Part shown: positions 19,101 through 28,690 of the stretch, piece by piece
Layout of the letters: each line of letters begins with the position of its first letter
Position numbering within the stretch: position 1 is the first letter of the stretch
From: Agrobacterium tumefaciens
GTDB lineage: Bacteria; Pseudomonadota; Alphaproteobacteria; Rhizobiales; Rhizobiaceae
DNA: 64,000 nt
Reading direction: 5' to 3'
NCBI RefSeq assembly: GCF_013337285.1
Contig: NZ_SUPW01000002.1
Location: 434,001-498,000 of the forward strand
Notes under the pieces: generated by a model
Databases searched by the model: none
What the model was told of the DNA's origin: nothing
Seen by the model: only the letters and a program-made list of their open reading frames with translations
Position numbers and translations under genes: made by a program

Positions 19101-21155
19101 ATGGCAACCAAAGTCAAAGAAAACGAAGAAGCAGAAAACGAACGCGACGGTGCGACGGACGGTCCGCTTCTCGATCTTTCGGATGACGCGGTCAAGAAAA
19201 TGATCAAGGCCGCCAAGAAGCGCGGCTATGTGACGATGGACGAGCTGAATTCCGTCCTGCCGTCCGAAGAGGTGACCTCCGAGCAGATCGAAGACACGAT
19301 GGCGATGCTGTCCGATATGGGCATCAACGTTATCGAGGACGAGGATGCTGAGGAAGCGTCTGGCGAGGCCGAGAGCGACGATTCGGAATCGGAAGAGTCC
19401 GAAGGCGGCGAACTGGCGCCTTCCAGCGGCACAGCCCTTGCGACCGCCAAGAAAAAAGAACCGACCGACCGTACCGACGACCCGGTGCGCATGTATCTGC
19501 GCGAAATGGGTTCCGTCGAGCTTCTGTCGCGTGAAGGCGAAATCGCCATCGCCAAACGCATCGAGGCCGGCCGCGAAACGATGATTTCGGGCCTGTGCGA
19601 AAGCCCGCTGACGTTCCAGGCGCTGATCATCTGGCGCGACGAACTGAACGAAGGCACGACGCTGCTGCGCGAGATCATCGATCTCGAAACCACCTATTCC
19701 GGCCCGGAAGCCAAGGCTGCGCCGCAGTTCCAGAGCCCGGAAAAGATCGAGGCCGACCGCAAGGCTGCCGAAGAGAAGGAAAAGACCCGCCGGCTGCGTT
19801 CGCCGACCGGCGACGAAGATGTGACTGACGTTGGCGGCGACGGCCTGCCGCCGGAAGAGGAAGAAGAGGACGACGACGAGTCCAATCTTTCGCTTGCGGC
19901 GATGGAAGCCGAACTGCGCCCGCAGGTCATGGAAACGCTCGATACCATTGCTGACACCTACAAGAAGCTGCGCAAGCTTCAGGATCAGCAGGTTGAGGCG
20001 CGTCTTGCCTGCACGGGCACCCTGTCTTCCGGACAGGAGCGTCGTTACAAGGAACTGAAGGATCAGCTGATCACGGCCGTCAAGTCGTTGTCGCTGAACC
20101 AGAACCGTATCGACAGCCTCGTCGAGCAGCTTTACGACATTTCCAAGCGTCTGATGCAGAATGAAGGCCGGCTGCTGCGCCTTGCCGAATCCTACGGCGT
20201 CAAGCGCGACAGCTTCCTCGAGCAGTATCACGGTGCGGAACTCGATCCGAACTGGATGAAGTCGATTACCAATCTGGCCGCTCGCGGCTGGAAGGAATTC
20301 GCCCGCGAGGAAAGCAACACGATCCGGGAAATCCGTCAGGAAATCCAGAACCTCTCCACGGAAACCGGCATTTCCATCGCCGAATTCCGCCGCATCGTTT
20401 CGATGGTCCAGAAGGGTGAGCGCGAAGCGCGTATCGCCAAGAAGGAGATGGTCGAGGCCAACCTGCGTCTGGTGATCTCGATTGCGAAGAAATACACCAA
20501 CCGTGGTCTTCAGTTCCTCGATCTCATTCAGGAAGGCAATATCGGCCTGATGAAGGCGGTGGACAAGTTCGAATATCGCCGTGGTTACAAGTTCTCGACC
20601 TATGCGACCTGGTGGATCAGGCAGGCGATCACCCGTTCGATTGCCGATCAGGCGCGCACGATCCGTATCCCGGTTCACATGATCGAGACGATCAACAAGA
20701 TCGTTCGTACCTCGCGCCAGATGCTGCACGAGATCGGCCGCGAGCCGACCCCGGAAGAGCTGGCCGAGAAGCTCGCCATGCCGCTTGAAAAGGTGCGCAA
20801 GGTTCTGAAGATCGCCAAGGAACCGATTTCGCTCGAAACCCCCGTGGGTGACGAAGAGGATTCGCATCTCGGCGACTTCATCGAGGACAAGAACGCGCTG
20901 TTGCCGATCGATGCCGCCATTCAGGCGAACCTTCGCGAGACGACGACCCGCGTTCTGGCGTCGCTGACGCCGCGTGAAGAACGTGTTCTGCGCATGCGTT
21001 TCGGCATCGGCATGAACACTGACCATACGCTGGAAGAAGTCGGCCAGCAGTTCTCGGTCACGCGCGAACGTATCCGCCAGATCGAAGCGAAGGCGCTGCG
21101 CAAGCTGAAGCATCCGAGCCGCTCGAGAAAGCTGCGCAGCTTCCTCGACAGCTAA
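19101..21155 (+). CDS. rpoD: RNA polymerase primary sigma factor (sigma-70)
   Basis: A 684-residue housekeeping sigma factor. Region 1.1 is followed by a long acidic, non-conserved section (about residues 75-130 and 225-260), as in alphaproteobacterial RpoD. Region 2 has [39 protein letters not shown], and region 4 has the helix-turn-helix [31 protein letters not shown]. It directs RNA polymerase to most promoters. It ends in a strong terminator. Confidence 0.98.
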   Translation: MATKVKENEEAENERDGATDGPLLDLSDDAVKKMIKAAKKRGYVTMDELNSVLPSEEVTSEQIEDTMAMLSDMGINVIEDEDAEEASGEAESDDSESEESEGGELAPSSGTALATAKKKEPTDRTDDPVRMYLREMGSVELLSREGEIAIAKRIEAGRETMISGLCESPLTFQALIIWRDELNEGTTLLREIIDLETTYSGPEAKAAPQFQSPEKIEADRKAAEEKEKTRRLRSPTGDEDVTDVGGDGLPPEEEEEDDDESNLSLAAMEAELRPQVMETLDTIADTYKKLRKLQDQQVEARLACTGTLSSGQERRYKELKDQLITAVKSLSLNQNRIDSLVEQLYDISKRLMQNEGRLLRLAESYGVKRDSFLEQYHGAELDPNWMKSITNLAARGWKEFAREESNTIREIRQEIQNLSTETGISIAEFRRIVSMVQKGEREARIAKKEMVEANLRLVISIAKKYTNRGLQFLDLIQEGNIGLMKAVDKFEYRRGYKFSTYATWWIRQAITRSIADQARTIRIPVHMIETINKIVRTSRQMLHEIGREPTPEELAEKLAMPLEKVRKVLKIAKEPISLETPVGDEEDSHLGDFIEDKNALLPIDAAIQANLRETTTRVLASLTPREERVLRMRFGIGMNTDHTLEEVGQQFSVTRERIRQIEAKALRKLKHPSRSRKLRSFLDS

Positions 21156-21178
21156 GCGTTCCGCTTCCTTTAAAATTG

Positions 21179-21210
21179 AACCCGGTCAGTCACCTCTGGC
21201 CGGGTTTTTT
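21179..21210 (+). terminator. Rho-independent terminator of rpoD
   Basis: Stem AACCCGGTCAG / CTGGCCGGGTT with a six-base loop followed by six T, starting 24 bases after the rpoD stop. Confidence 0.92.
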
Positions 21211-21367
21211 GTTTCCCGCACTGGCGAACTCTGCGACAAGCCTTATGTGTGAAAATAAAGCGCTCCGCTCTTCTCTGAAAAGCCAGATGCTTTATCCCTT
21301 TGTTTTTACGCATTGTCCTGATGTGACGGCGGTTTCGCTTTTACAGGCAATGCTCAGGTTCGATGAG

Positions 21368-22336
21368 ATGGAACAGGTTTCGGCAGAAAAATGGCGGTGG
21401 AGAGGTTGGGCTGTGCCCGTCTCCGTGCTGCTGCATCTTGCCGTTGTCGCGATCTTCCTTTTCGAACTGCCGGAACGGATAGCCGAACCGCAGGAGCCGG
21501 AAAGCATCAGCGTCGATCTGGTGTCGCCGCCCGAGGAGAAGAAGGCAGAGGAAGGCAAGCCGCCCGGTGCGGAAGAGGCAAAGCAGGAGGAAAAACCGCA
21601 ACCTCCCCCACCCCCGCCTGCGCCGCCGGCAGAGGAAGCAAAACCTTTGCCGCCCATGCCGGCAACGCTGCCCGCCATCGCCATGAGGCCGGAAGAGGCG
21701 CAGTCGGACTCCGAAGACAAGCCGGGAAAGGCGGAAGAAGCGGAAAAGACCGACCCTTCCGAGCAACCAGAAAGCCAGCCGGAAAAAACGGCAGAGGAGA
21801 AGCCCGCGCCTGCTGCCGCCAATAGCGATCTTCAGGCCTCCGCCGATCAGGGGGAAATTGCGGTTTCGCCCGTCAGGCAAGAGGCTGAGCCGGAGCGGGC
21901 GCCTGTGCCGCAGGCGAAGCCCACTGAGGAAAAGCCAGCTGACGTGGCGGAAGAAAAGCCCGCAAAACTTCCTGCTGCCAAAAACCTATTGTCTTCGGCG
22001 CTGCTTTCTCCGGCCCAGAGACGCCAGATGTTCGGTGATTTACCGCCGCGCCGCCGTGTCGTGCAGCTTTGCAGCACGGAAGCGCTGGCCCAAATTCAGA
22101 GTGCGGGATTTGCCGCCAGAGGCATGATACCATTTTCGGACACCGGTGGCAGGATATCCGGGAACTCAATCGATGCTTCGGGCGGCGCATTCAACACCGG
22201 CAATAGCTGGCACGATGTATCGTTCCAGTGCGAGGTTGATCTGGAGAACTATACCGTAACGGAATTCCGATTTAAAATCGGCAATGCGATAAGCCCGGAT
22301 GATGCGAAAAAGCGCGGCTTCACACGTTTTCAATGA
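21368..22336 (+). CDS. DUF930 protein with TonB-like membrane anchor and proline/glutamate-rich linker
   Basis: A 322-residue protein starting MEQVSAEKWRWRGW. A single membrane helix (about 17-35) is followed by a roughly 190-residue periplasmic linker of Pro, Glu, Lys and Ala (including a PPPPPPAPP stretch) and a C-terminal globular domain of about 110 residues with two cysteines (CSTEALAQIQ and SFQCEVDLEN) that fits DUF930. The build looks like TonB or TolA: an inner-membrane anchor with an extended spacer. It is not TonB, since the C-terminal domain is different. The start has AGG nine bases upstream; an ATG at 21350 would have its AGG too close. It follows the rpoD terminator, so it has its own promoter in the preceding 200 bases. 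Confidence 0.82.
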   Translation: MEQVSAEKWRWRGWAVPVSVLLHLAVVAIFLFELPERIAEPQEPESISVDLVSPPEEKKAEEGKPPGAEEAKQEEKPQPPPPPPAPPAEEAKPLPPMPATLPAIAMRPEEAQSDSEDKPGKAEEAEKTDPSEQPESQPEKTAEEKPAPAAANSDLQASADQGEIAVSPVRQEAEPERAPVPQAKPTEEKPADVAEEKPAKLPAAKNLLSSALLSPAQRRQMFGDLPPRRRVVQLCSTEALAQIQSAGFAARGMIPFSDTGGRISGNSIDASGGAFNTGNSWHDVSFQCEVDLENYTVTEFRFKIGNAISPDDAKKRGFTRFQ

Positions 22337-22380
22337 GGGCGGCAGATTCTGAGATTGCTAGTGGAGTCTCCAACCTCTTC

Positions 22381-22415
22381 TACGTCATCCTCGGGACAAG
22401 CACGAGGACGACGTA
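22381..22415. repeat. Single palindromic RIME-like element
   Basis: An imperfect palindrome of about 35 bases with arms TACGTCATCCTCG and CGAGGACGACGTA, matching one half of the larger repeat elements at 30385 and 59590. It lies in the gap between the convergent DUF930 and phytochrome genes. Confidence 0.7.
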
Positions 22416-22450
22416 GAGCGAAGCATCAGCGTTCTCGTGAACCCAAGGCG

Positions 22451-25003
22451 TTACACCCTCTCCGGATCACCCACCAACAGCCCGATACCCGCCATCAACG
22501 CATCCTCGTCATAGGGTTTGCGTATCACCGGCACATTGCCGAATTCATCCGGTACCATGCTGCCATCCGCATAACCGGTGGCAAAGAGGAAGGGAACGCC
22601 GCGGCGGTGAAGTTCTCTGGCGACCGGGATCGAAGTGTCTGAACCGAGGTTGATGTCGAGAATGGCGACATCAGGCACGTAAGTCTTCAGCTTTTCAATC
22701 GCCATCGCCGATGAGGTCGCCGTTTCGATCGTCTTGATGCCGTTGTCTTCCAGCATGTTTTCGACATCCATGGCGATCAGCATCTGGTCTTCGACAAGCA
22801 ATATCTTCAACGGTTCCTCCCGATTGTAACGTCTGGCCTGTGGCGCGATTTCTTCTTCGGTTTTTGCGGTGGAAGCCGCCGCGACCGATGAAACGTGGCG
22901 GGAGGGCAGGACAAGGTCCGCCTCCAGCCCGTCCGGCAAATATCGCATCGTGCTGCGTCCGCCGAGATCATAAGGAATGCTGCGGCTGATGAGCGCCGTG
23001 CCGAAACCGGCGCGCGACGGCGTCGGCAGCGTGGTTGGCAGGGTTTCACGCCATTGGATTTCGCAATCGCGGTTCTCGTTGATTTCCCAGTGCACGTGCA
23101 ATTGCCCGCCGGTCTGCGAAAGCGCACCATATTTGGCGGCATTCGTTGCCAGTTCATGCAGAACCAGCGCCATGACGGAGAAAGCGCGCGAATCGAGCGT
23201 GACCTGGGGTCCGGCAAGGTGCACCAAGGTTTCCGTGGACCGATGCGGCGACAATTCGGCATCCAGCAGGTCGCGCAACGCTCCGCCGCCTTCACCGCGA
23301 ATGATCTGGTCATGGGCAAAGGACAGCGCCTGAATGCGGCCCTTCAGCGCGGTGACGTATTCCTGCAGGGTCTTGCCCTCCTGCGAGGGATTGCCGACCA
23401 GCGATTTGATGATGGCCAGAACATTCTTGACGCGGTGGTTGAGCTCCTCGTTTAGCATGCGCTGGCGCACTTCCGCACGCTCCCTTTCGCCGGCCATCAG
23501 TTCGCTGTGATGGAAGGCGACCTCGACAAGCGCAATTCTGGCGGCTTCGGCAATTTCCCGGTCGGCTTCCGACCAGGGCTGCGCCTGCAGGCGAACGGTT
23601 TCTTTCCAGATCGCGAAACTCTTGCGGGGGGTGAGGCGGTCGCCCAACGGCCCGGTCTCATAGGATTTTTCCGGATTGCCTGCCCAGTTCAGATTTTGCA
23701 CGATCTCCTTGCGGAAAAACAGCAGATAGTCGTTCTTGACCTGCGACAATGGAATGGCGAGCATTCCGGCAGCGGTGCTGGCATAGATCTCCGCTTCCGG
23801 TATGGCCTGCGACAGCGCATGGGTGGCCCAGACCTTGCCTTCGGAAGCGGATGCAACGAAACGCGTCAGTCTTGGAATGGTGTCCTGCGGCGGTGTTGCG
23901 CCATGGCCGTGCCAGTTGTTGCCCACCCAGAGCCCGACGCCATCGCAGGGCATCAGATCGGCAAAATCCTGAAAACTGTCGATCAGCAGTTCTTCGATGT
24001 TGGCGTGGTGGGCGGCAAGCCGCAGGAAGCGGTCAAGTGCAGCATGGGCGTGGTTGACGGTATCGAGCCGGCGCTTCTGCTTCAGGACCTGCAGATGCAT
24101 GGAGAAAAACTCTCCGAACATTTCGGCGGCGATCCTGACCGGCATCGTCAACACGCGCGGAGAATAATGGTGACAGGCAATCAGGCCCCAGAGAGCACCA
24201 TCGACAATCACCGAAATCGACATGGAGGCGCCGACACCCATGTTGCGAAGATATTCGCAGTGGATGGGTGAGACGCTGCGCAGATGCGCGAAGGACAGAT
24301 CGAGCGGTTCGCCGGAGACATCGAGAGCGGGCAGGACTGCAACGCGTGCGCCGCTGGCGTCAGAAATGATGCGCAGCGTGTTTTTGAGATAAAGCGCGCG
24401 CGCCTGCTGCGGTATGTCGCTGGCCGGAAAATACTGCCCGAGAAAGCTCTCCAGTTCCGGCTGCTTTGCCTCAGACACGACCTTGCCGGCCCCGTCTTCC
24501 TCAAAACGATAGATCATCACCCGGTCGTAACCGAGCGTCGCCTTTATCAGCCGGGTCGTTCTGGAAATCAGGGTTTCGAGACTGTCGGCCTCGCGGATGC
24601 GGTCCACCATCTTGCGTGCCGTGCCGAGCGGCTGTGTTTCGCTTTGCGACGGTTCGAACTCGATGATGGTGGTGGATTTGTAGCGGTGCAGAGCAATATC
24701 GAAGTTGCGGCCATCGATCATCTGCATGTGGGGCAGCATGGCGGGGCGCGTGGTTCTGCCGGTGACAGTCAGCGCGTTGCGAAGATCGTGGACGAGGTCT
24801 TTTCCGAGCACCTCTTCGGCAGTCCTGCCGTTCAGATCGCCCTCGATACCCAGAATGTCGCGACAGTTTTCCGAATGCCGCAGAACCATGCGCAGGGAAT
24901 TGTCGCAGGCGATCAGACAGCCATGCGGTTGAATATAACCTGGAATGTGGATGGGTTCGCGGTCGCAATTGGTCAGGTCGACTTGATAGTCAGTGGATGC
25001 CAT
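22451..25003 (-). CDS. Bacteriophytochrome histidine kinase with fused response-regulator receiver (Agp2-like)
   Basis: An 850-residue red/far-red photoreceptor. PAS-GAF-PHY sensory module: chromophore cysteine Cys13 (TNCDREPIHIPGYIQPHG), the GAF motif PASDIP at 193-198, and the PHY tongue motif PRKSF at 459-463. The kinase is of the HWE type: phospho-acceptor His523 in LNHRVKN, N-box HELATNAAKYGALS and the HWE signature at 638-640. The C-terminus is a receiver with phospho-acceptor Asp783 (VAILDINLG). Biliverdin binding at the N-terminal Cys is established for this family. Length and architecture match my recollection of Agrobacterium Agp2 (AtBphP2), a bathyphytochrome with a far-red absorbing ground state. 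No haem oxygenase gene is adjacent. Confidence 0.95.
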   Translation of the reverse strand: MASTDYQVDLTNCDREPIHIPGYIQPHGCLIACDNSLRMVLRHSENCRDILGIEGDLNGRTAEEVLGKDLVHDLRNALTVTGRTTRPAMLPHMQMIDGRNFDIALHRYKSTTIIEFEPSQSETQPLGTARKMVDRIREADSLETLISRTTRLIKATLGYDRVMIYRFEEDGAGKVVSEAKQPELESFLGQYFPASDIPQQARALYLKNTLRIISDASGARVAVLPALDVSGEPLDLSFAHLRSVSPIHCEYLRNMGVGASMSISVIVDGALWGLIACHHYSPRVLTMPVRIAAEMFGEFFSMHLQVLKQKRRLDTVNHAHAALDRFLRLAAHHANIEELLIDSFQDFADLMPCDGVGLWVGNNWHGHGATPPQDTIPRLTRFVASASEGKVWATHALSQAIPEAEIYASTAAGMLAIPLSQVKNDYLLFFRKEIVQNLNWAGNPEKSYETGPLGDRLTPRKSFAIWKETVRLQAQPWSEADREIAEAARIALVEVAFHHSELMAGERERAEVRQRMLNEELNHRVKNVLAIIKSLVGNPSQEGKTLQEYVTALKGRIQALSFAHDQIIRGEGGGALRDLLDAELSPHRSTETLVHLAGPQVTLDSRAFSVMALVLHELATNAAKYGALSQTGGQLHVHWEINENRDCEIQWRETLPTTLPTPSRAGFGTALISRSIPYDLGGRSTMRYLPDGLEADLVLPSRHVSSVAAASTAKTEEEIAPQARRYNREEPLKILLVEDQMLIAMDVENMLEDNGIKTIETATSSAMAIEKLKTYVPDVAILDINLGSDTSIPVARELHRRGVPFLFATGYADGSMVPDEFGNVPVIRKPYDEDALMAGIGLLVGDPERV

Positions 25004-25251
25004 GAAGAAGTCTTTCGCACCCTGTGCCTGGCTTGGTTCTTGTCTTGCGCTGAAAATGATCTGTTCGTCGAGGGACGGGGAAGCCTGAATAGTTCATTCT
25101 GATATTGCCAACCCTTCCCCGTTTTCTTGCAACCGTGACGCTGCTTTTCCGTTAGTTGTTACGGCCCGCCGTCGCGTTATTATTTTATCTCTATCGTTAT
25201 CGGATAGAATTTGACATGCCGTAACGTTGGCAGCGCCGATTTTGTTCCAGC

Positions 25252-25692
25252 GTGTTTGAAAGAAAAAATGTGCCGCAAAAGACAATAACCATCGCCACCC
25301 ATGGTCAGGGGCTCTACGAATTCACATCCGAGGCCACGGGTTTCGTGAGAGAGACCGGCGTGGATGAAGGCTTGCTGACCGTCTTCGTCCGGCACACATC
25401 CTGCTCGCTGCTTATCCAGGAAAATGCCGATCCGGATGTCCGGCGCGATCTCTCGATGTTCTTCTCCCGCCTCGTGCCGCCTTCGGACGACGCCTCGATG
25501 CGCTGGATTATCCACACGCTGGAAGGCCCTGACGATATGCCTGCCCATATCAAATCTGCCCTGACGGCGGTTTCCATTGGCGTACCGATCGGGCAGGGCA
25601 GGCTCGCGCTTGGCACGTGGCAGGGGCTTTACCTGTTCGAGCACCGAGACCGACCGCATCGCCGCGAAATCGTGCTGCATATCTCCGCCTGA
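25252..25692 (+). CDS. YjbQ family protein (UPF0047, secondary thiamine-phosphate synthase-like)
   Basis: A 146-residue protein with the family core VRHTSCSLLIQENADPDVRRDL, MRWIIHTLEGPDDMPAHIKSAL and GTWQGLYLFEHRDRPHRREIVLHI. The HTSCSLxIQENADPxVxxDL motif is diagnostic. Some members have weak thiamine-phosphate synthase activity; the true role is unclear. The frame opens with GTG at 25252, with another GTG at 25270 behind a GAAAG stretch; I cannot decide which is used. It is divergent from the phytochrome gene. Confidence 0.88.
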   Translation: MFERKNVPQKTITIATHGQGLYEFTSEATGFVRETGVDEGLLTVFVRHTSCSLLIQENADPDVRRDLSMFFSRLVPPSDDASMRWIIHTLEGPDDMPAHIKSALTAVSIGVPIGQGRLALGTWQGLYLFEHRDRPHRREIVLHISA

Positions 25693-25842
25693 TATTTCGT
25701 TCGATAATGTGTGTTTTCCCGTTAACAACCATGAACCTCTGCTGAACATGCGGTTCTGTTCATATTCAGATGTTTGAGGCTAGGGTCTCCTCAATCGCTG
25801 AGGGACGTTCCCTGCCGGCGAAGAACAAATGGAGTGAGTTTC

Positions 25843-26190
25843 ATGTTCAACACCTTTGCAAAAGCCGGCCTCGCCGCTCTCATTGCCTTCGGCGGCATCT
25901 CCGTCACCGCTCCTGCGGCTTCGGCTGGTTCGGATGTTCAGTTCAGAGTTCAGGTTCAGGATGGCTATGGCCATGACAGAGGCCGTGGCCCGGGCTGGGG
26001 TCGTCCTGATCGCCCGCGCTTTGGTTGCTCGCCGCGTTTTGCGGAAGAAAAGGCAAGCCGCATGGGTCTTCGCCGTGCCCGCGTTGTTGATGTATCGCCG
26101 CGCCGCGTTGTGGTTGCAGGCTTCGACCGTCGAGGCCGTGACCGCATCGTTTTCGCCAATGAGCGCGGCTGCCCGGTCATCCGCCGCTAA
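25843..26190 (+). CDS. Small exported arginine/glycine-rich protein
   Basis: 115 residues with a clear signal peptide (MFNTFAKAGLAALIAFGGIS, cleavage probably after APAASA). The mature part is rich in Arg and Gly (DRGRGPGWGRPDRPR), with two cysteines (FGCSPRF and ERGCPVIRR) that may form a disulphide. Conserved-looking C-terminal pattern VVVAGFDRRGRDRIVFANERGCPV. Function unknown; a periplasmic protein. GGAGTGAG lies before the ATG. It ends with a strong bidirectional terminator. Confidence 0.8.
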   Translation: MFNTFAKAGLAALIAFGGISVTAPAASAGSDVQFRVQVQDGYGHDRGRGPGWGRPDRPRFGCSPRFAEEKASRMGLRRARVVDVSPRRVVVAGFDRRGRDRIVFANERGCPVIRR

Positions 26191-26235
26191 AGCGGACAAT
26201 ATCGATCCGGTGACATCCCCGTCCGCCGGATGGAT

Positions 26236-26288
26236 AAAAAATGCCCCTCGCTTGTCCGGAAAGGCAGGCGAGGGGCATTTCTTTTTTT
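26236..26288. terminator. Bidirectional rho-independent terminator
   Basis: Stem AAATGCCCCTCGC / GCGAGGGGCATTT with flanking A run on the left and T run on the right, so it can stop transcripts from both convergent genes. Confidence 0.9.
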
Positions 26289-26355
26289 AACCGGCCGATG
26301 GCCGGATTTAAAAACGGTCGGGAGGCGACACGCAGGTGCCGCCCCTGAAGTGTTC

Positions 26356-27099
26356 TTACTGTTCGAGGGCGAAGGTGACGTTGACCACCACGCTGTAATT
26401 GTTCTCACCCGAAGCGATCGGCACGCTGTCGGCTTCCTTCATCATCGAAGCGCGCATCGCGCCGGCTGGTACCGGCATCGGGCGCTGCGAGTTTTCGCTG
26501 ATCTGAATGACGCGGCCGAGCTTCACGCCTGCCGCTTCCGTCAGCGTCTTCGCCTTGGCGATAGCATCGGCCACGGCCTGCTTGCGGGCCTCGGTCACCG
26601 TGGCTTCGGGCTTGTCATTGCTGAAGGTGATATCGCCGCCCTGATTGATGCCAAGCTTGACGGAGGTATCGAGGATCGCGCCGAGCTTCTTCAGGTCGCG
26701 CACCCGCACGGTCAGGCCGTTGGAAACCTGATAGCCGGTGATCTCAGGCGCAATATAAACGCCATCCTTGGGCTCATAATGCTTGTAGAGCGGCTGTACC
26801 GAGAAATTGCTGGTCTGCAGATCCCGGTCTTCGATAGCGGCTTCTTTCAGCGCTTTCAGAACCTCGGCGAGCGCCTTGGAATTCTCCGTAAGCGCCGCAG
26901 CCGCCGTCTCTGCCTGCTTGACGACGCTGAAGGACAGGATCGCCATATCAGGGGCAATGGCCGCCTGGCCTTCACCGGAAACACTGATGGTTGCTTCACG
27001 CGGGTTGGCGTCCTGCGCAAGCACCTGGCTAGCCAGGGGCACCATTGCTGCTGCGGTCAAAGCGGTGAGTGCGAAAAGGCGGGCCTTTTTTGTCGTCAT
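26356..27099 (-). CDS. SIMPL domain (DUF541) periplasmic protein
   Basis: A 247-residue exported protein with a signal peptide (about 1-28, ending VLAQ) and a SIMPL fold: ATISVSGEGQAAIAPDMAIL at the start, central DRDLQTSNFSVQPLY and VSNGLTVRVRDL, and the C-terminal YSVVVNVTFALEQ. SIMPL proteins are envelope proteins of unclear function (the YggE-type is linked to oxidative stress tolerance). It stands alone on its strand, near the tRNA gene. Confidence 0.9.
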   Translation of the reverse strand: MTTKKARLFALTALTAAAMVPLASQVLAQDANPREATISVSGEGQAAIAPDMAILSFSVVKQAETAAAALTENSKALAEVLKALKEAAIEDRDLQTSNFSVQPLYKHYEPKDGVYIAPEITGYQVSNGLTVRVRDLKKLGAILDTSVKLGINQGGDITFSNDKPEATVTEARKQAVADAIAKAKTLTEAAGVKLGRVIQISENSQRPMPVPAGAMRASMMKEADSVPIASGENNYSVVVNVTFALEQ

Positions 27100-27281
27100 G
27101 GTGTTTCCTCGTTGATTGTGTCCCTTTGGAGGGTATTGCCTTAGATTGTGTAGCTAATACGGCGGCGCTGCCTTGCGAAAGCATCAATGGCTTGTCGGGC
27201 TATAAAAATTACGTTAGAGCGTGACCCACCGGATTCGAACCATTGCGAAACCGGTATTTCGGATCACCTTGTTTCCGAATA

Positions 27282-27357
27282 GGGCCTGTAGCTCAATGGT
27301 TAGAGCCGGCGGCTCATAACCGCTTGGTTGGGAGTTCGAGTCTCTCCAGGCCCACCA
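27282..27357 (+). tRNA. tRNA with CAU anticodon, probably tRNA-Ile2
   Basis: A 76-base cloverleaf with perfect 7-base acceptor stem (GGGCCTG with CAGGCCC), a D arm TAGCTCAATGGTTAGAGC, anticodon loop CTCATAA (anticodon CAT), a TTCGAGTC T arm and an encoded CCA. CAU anticodons can be initiator Met, elongator Met or Ile2 with lysidine. The anticodon arm and TTGGTTGG variable region resemble ileX more than elongator Met, so I favour Ile2, but Met is possible. Confidence 0.85.
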
Positions 27358-27465
27358 TTCTTGATCAAATTCTGACTTGCACAAGAGCCGACGGTTAGTC
27401 CAAAAAAAATCCGACCAGCCATTCAGACTGATCGGATCATCCGTTTATAAATCTGAGCTATGCGG

Positions 27466-27840
27466 TCAGTTACAAACCCGCATGCTTTCCGTATGCCAGC
27501 CGCCATCATAGGAATTGGGAACACGGCGGTCTTCGAACCAGCAGCGCGGGCGGGGCGGCGGTGGGGGTTCGTAGTAGCGGGGGGCGTTGTTGTTGCCGTT
27601 GGCGATGGCGCCGCCGATCAGGCCGCCGATGACGCCTGCAGCGAGGCCGCCGGCGATCGCTGCGCCATCATTGTGGCGGCGGTGTTCGCGGTAGGGCGGT
27701 GGGGGCGGGCCGCCACGGTCATAACCACGGTCGTGGCGCGGACGATAGGGATAATCCTGCGCGGCAGCGGTGCCATAGGATGCGAAGACGCTGCCGGTGG
27801 CGACCAGCGCGGCAAGGGTGGAAAGAATGATCTTTTTCAT
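27466..27840 (-). CDS. Small exported glycine-zipper protein with proline-rich segments
   Basis: 124 residues. A signal peptide (MKKIILSTLAALVATGSVFA) is followed by a Pro/Tyr/Arg-rich stretch with GGPPPPPYREHRRH, a glycine zipper (AAIAGGLAAGVIGGLIGGAIANG) and a C-terminal part with two cysteines (PRCWFEDRRVPNSYDGGWH and RVCN). This resembles small rhizobial surface proteins of unknown function. Start chosen at 27840, with GGAG about ten bases upstream, because the signal peptide begins there; a start 14 codons earlier is less likely. Confidence 0.82.
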   Translation of the reverse strand: MKKIILSTLAALVATGSVFASYGTAAAQDYPYRPRHDRGYDRGGPPPPPYREHRRHNDGAAIAGGLAAGVIGGLIGGAIANGNNNAPRYYEPPPPPRPRCWFEDRRVPNSYDGGWHTESMRVCN

Positions 27841-28006
27841 CGGGGCTACTCCATAAGCCTGCCTTGGGAGATAGAGGCTCATTATGCCCGCATGATGGCA
27901 CGGGTCTGCTGAACGGTTTGTGAATGTTTCGTTGTTGAGGGGTTCATGTTTTTCGCGTCGCTAAAGTCGGCGGCGGGTTGAGGCGGGCATTGTTGTGTCA
28001 GTCAAG

Positions 28007-28035
28007 AAAAAGCCCGGCGATGGCCGGGCTTTTGA
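28007..28035 (-). terminator. Terminator of the outer membrane protein gene
   Basis: Stem AAAAGCCCGGC / GCCGGGCTTTT with a three-base loop; on the minus strand it is followed by T-rich sequence. It lies about 23 bases past the stop. Confidence 0.85.
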
Positions 28036-28057
28036 TGCGTGATGCAGTTGGACAGGA

Positions 28058-28690
28058 TCAGAATTTTACACCGAGACCCACCTTGACGGTGTGCTGGTCG
28101 AAATCGGTATTGACGCCGAAAATGTCCTTATCGCCATAATCGTTGTAGCGATATTCCAGCCGGCCGAACACATTGTCGGTGAAGGCGTAGTCAAGACCTG
28201 CGCCAACGGTGAAGCCGTTGAACGTGGTGCTGTCCTTGCCGGCGCCGGGAGTTTCGATGAAACCGCGTGTGGCTGTCCAGCCGGCCGTACCGTAGAGCAG
28301 GGCGCGGTCGAAGGCATAACCGACGCGGCCACGGACGGAGCCCTGCCAGTCGGTGCCGATCTGCACGCCGGCATAGTCGTTATCATTCCAGTTATAATCG
28401 ACGTCACCTTCGATGCCGACGACGAAATTATTGTCGAACTGGTAATTGTAACCGGCGAAGGCACCGAGAATGCCGCCATCGAAATTATCCGAAGCGACGG
28501 GGCCGCCAGCCGAAAAATCGCCATTCGCCCAGCCCGCGCCGCCTTGAATACCAAGATAGGGACCAGACCAGGTGAAGACCGGCAGGGTTTCCTGCGCGAC
28601 CGGAGGTGCCGGCGTTTCGTAGACGGCATCCGCGGCCATTGCGGTGCTGGCCGAAAGGGCCAGAAGTGACGTTACGATCAGCGTTTTCAT
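28058..28690 (-). CDS. Outer membrane beta-barrel protein (Omp25/Omp31-like)
   Basis: A 210-residue protein with a signal peptide (MKTLIVTSLLALSASTAMAA) and an eight-stranded barrel pattern: alternating hydrophobic strands such as FTWSGPYLGIQGGAGWANG, the FAGYNYQFDNNFVVGIEGDV motif and a final strand HTVKVGLGVKF with terminal Phe. This matches the porin-like family of small outer membrane proteins in Brucella and rhizobia. Start at 28690 with GGGAG upstream. AT-rich sequence with a CCTA...TAGG palindrome lies directly upstream. Confidence 0.92.
   Translation of the reverse strand: MKTLIVTSLLALSASTAMAADAVYETPAPPVAQETLPVFTWSGPYLGIQGGAGWANGDFSAGGPVASDNFDGGILGAFAGYNYQFDNNFVVGIEGDVDYNWNDNDYAGVQIGTDWQGSVRGRVGYAFDRALLYGTAGWTATRGFIETPGAGKDSTTFNGFTVGAGLDYAFTDNVFGRLEYRYNDYGDKDIFGVNTDFDQHTVKVGLGVKF

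Noticed and set aside
19080..21113. Long open frame opposite rpoD
   Set aside because: Antisense shadow of a conserved sigma factor.
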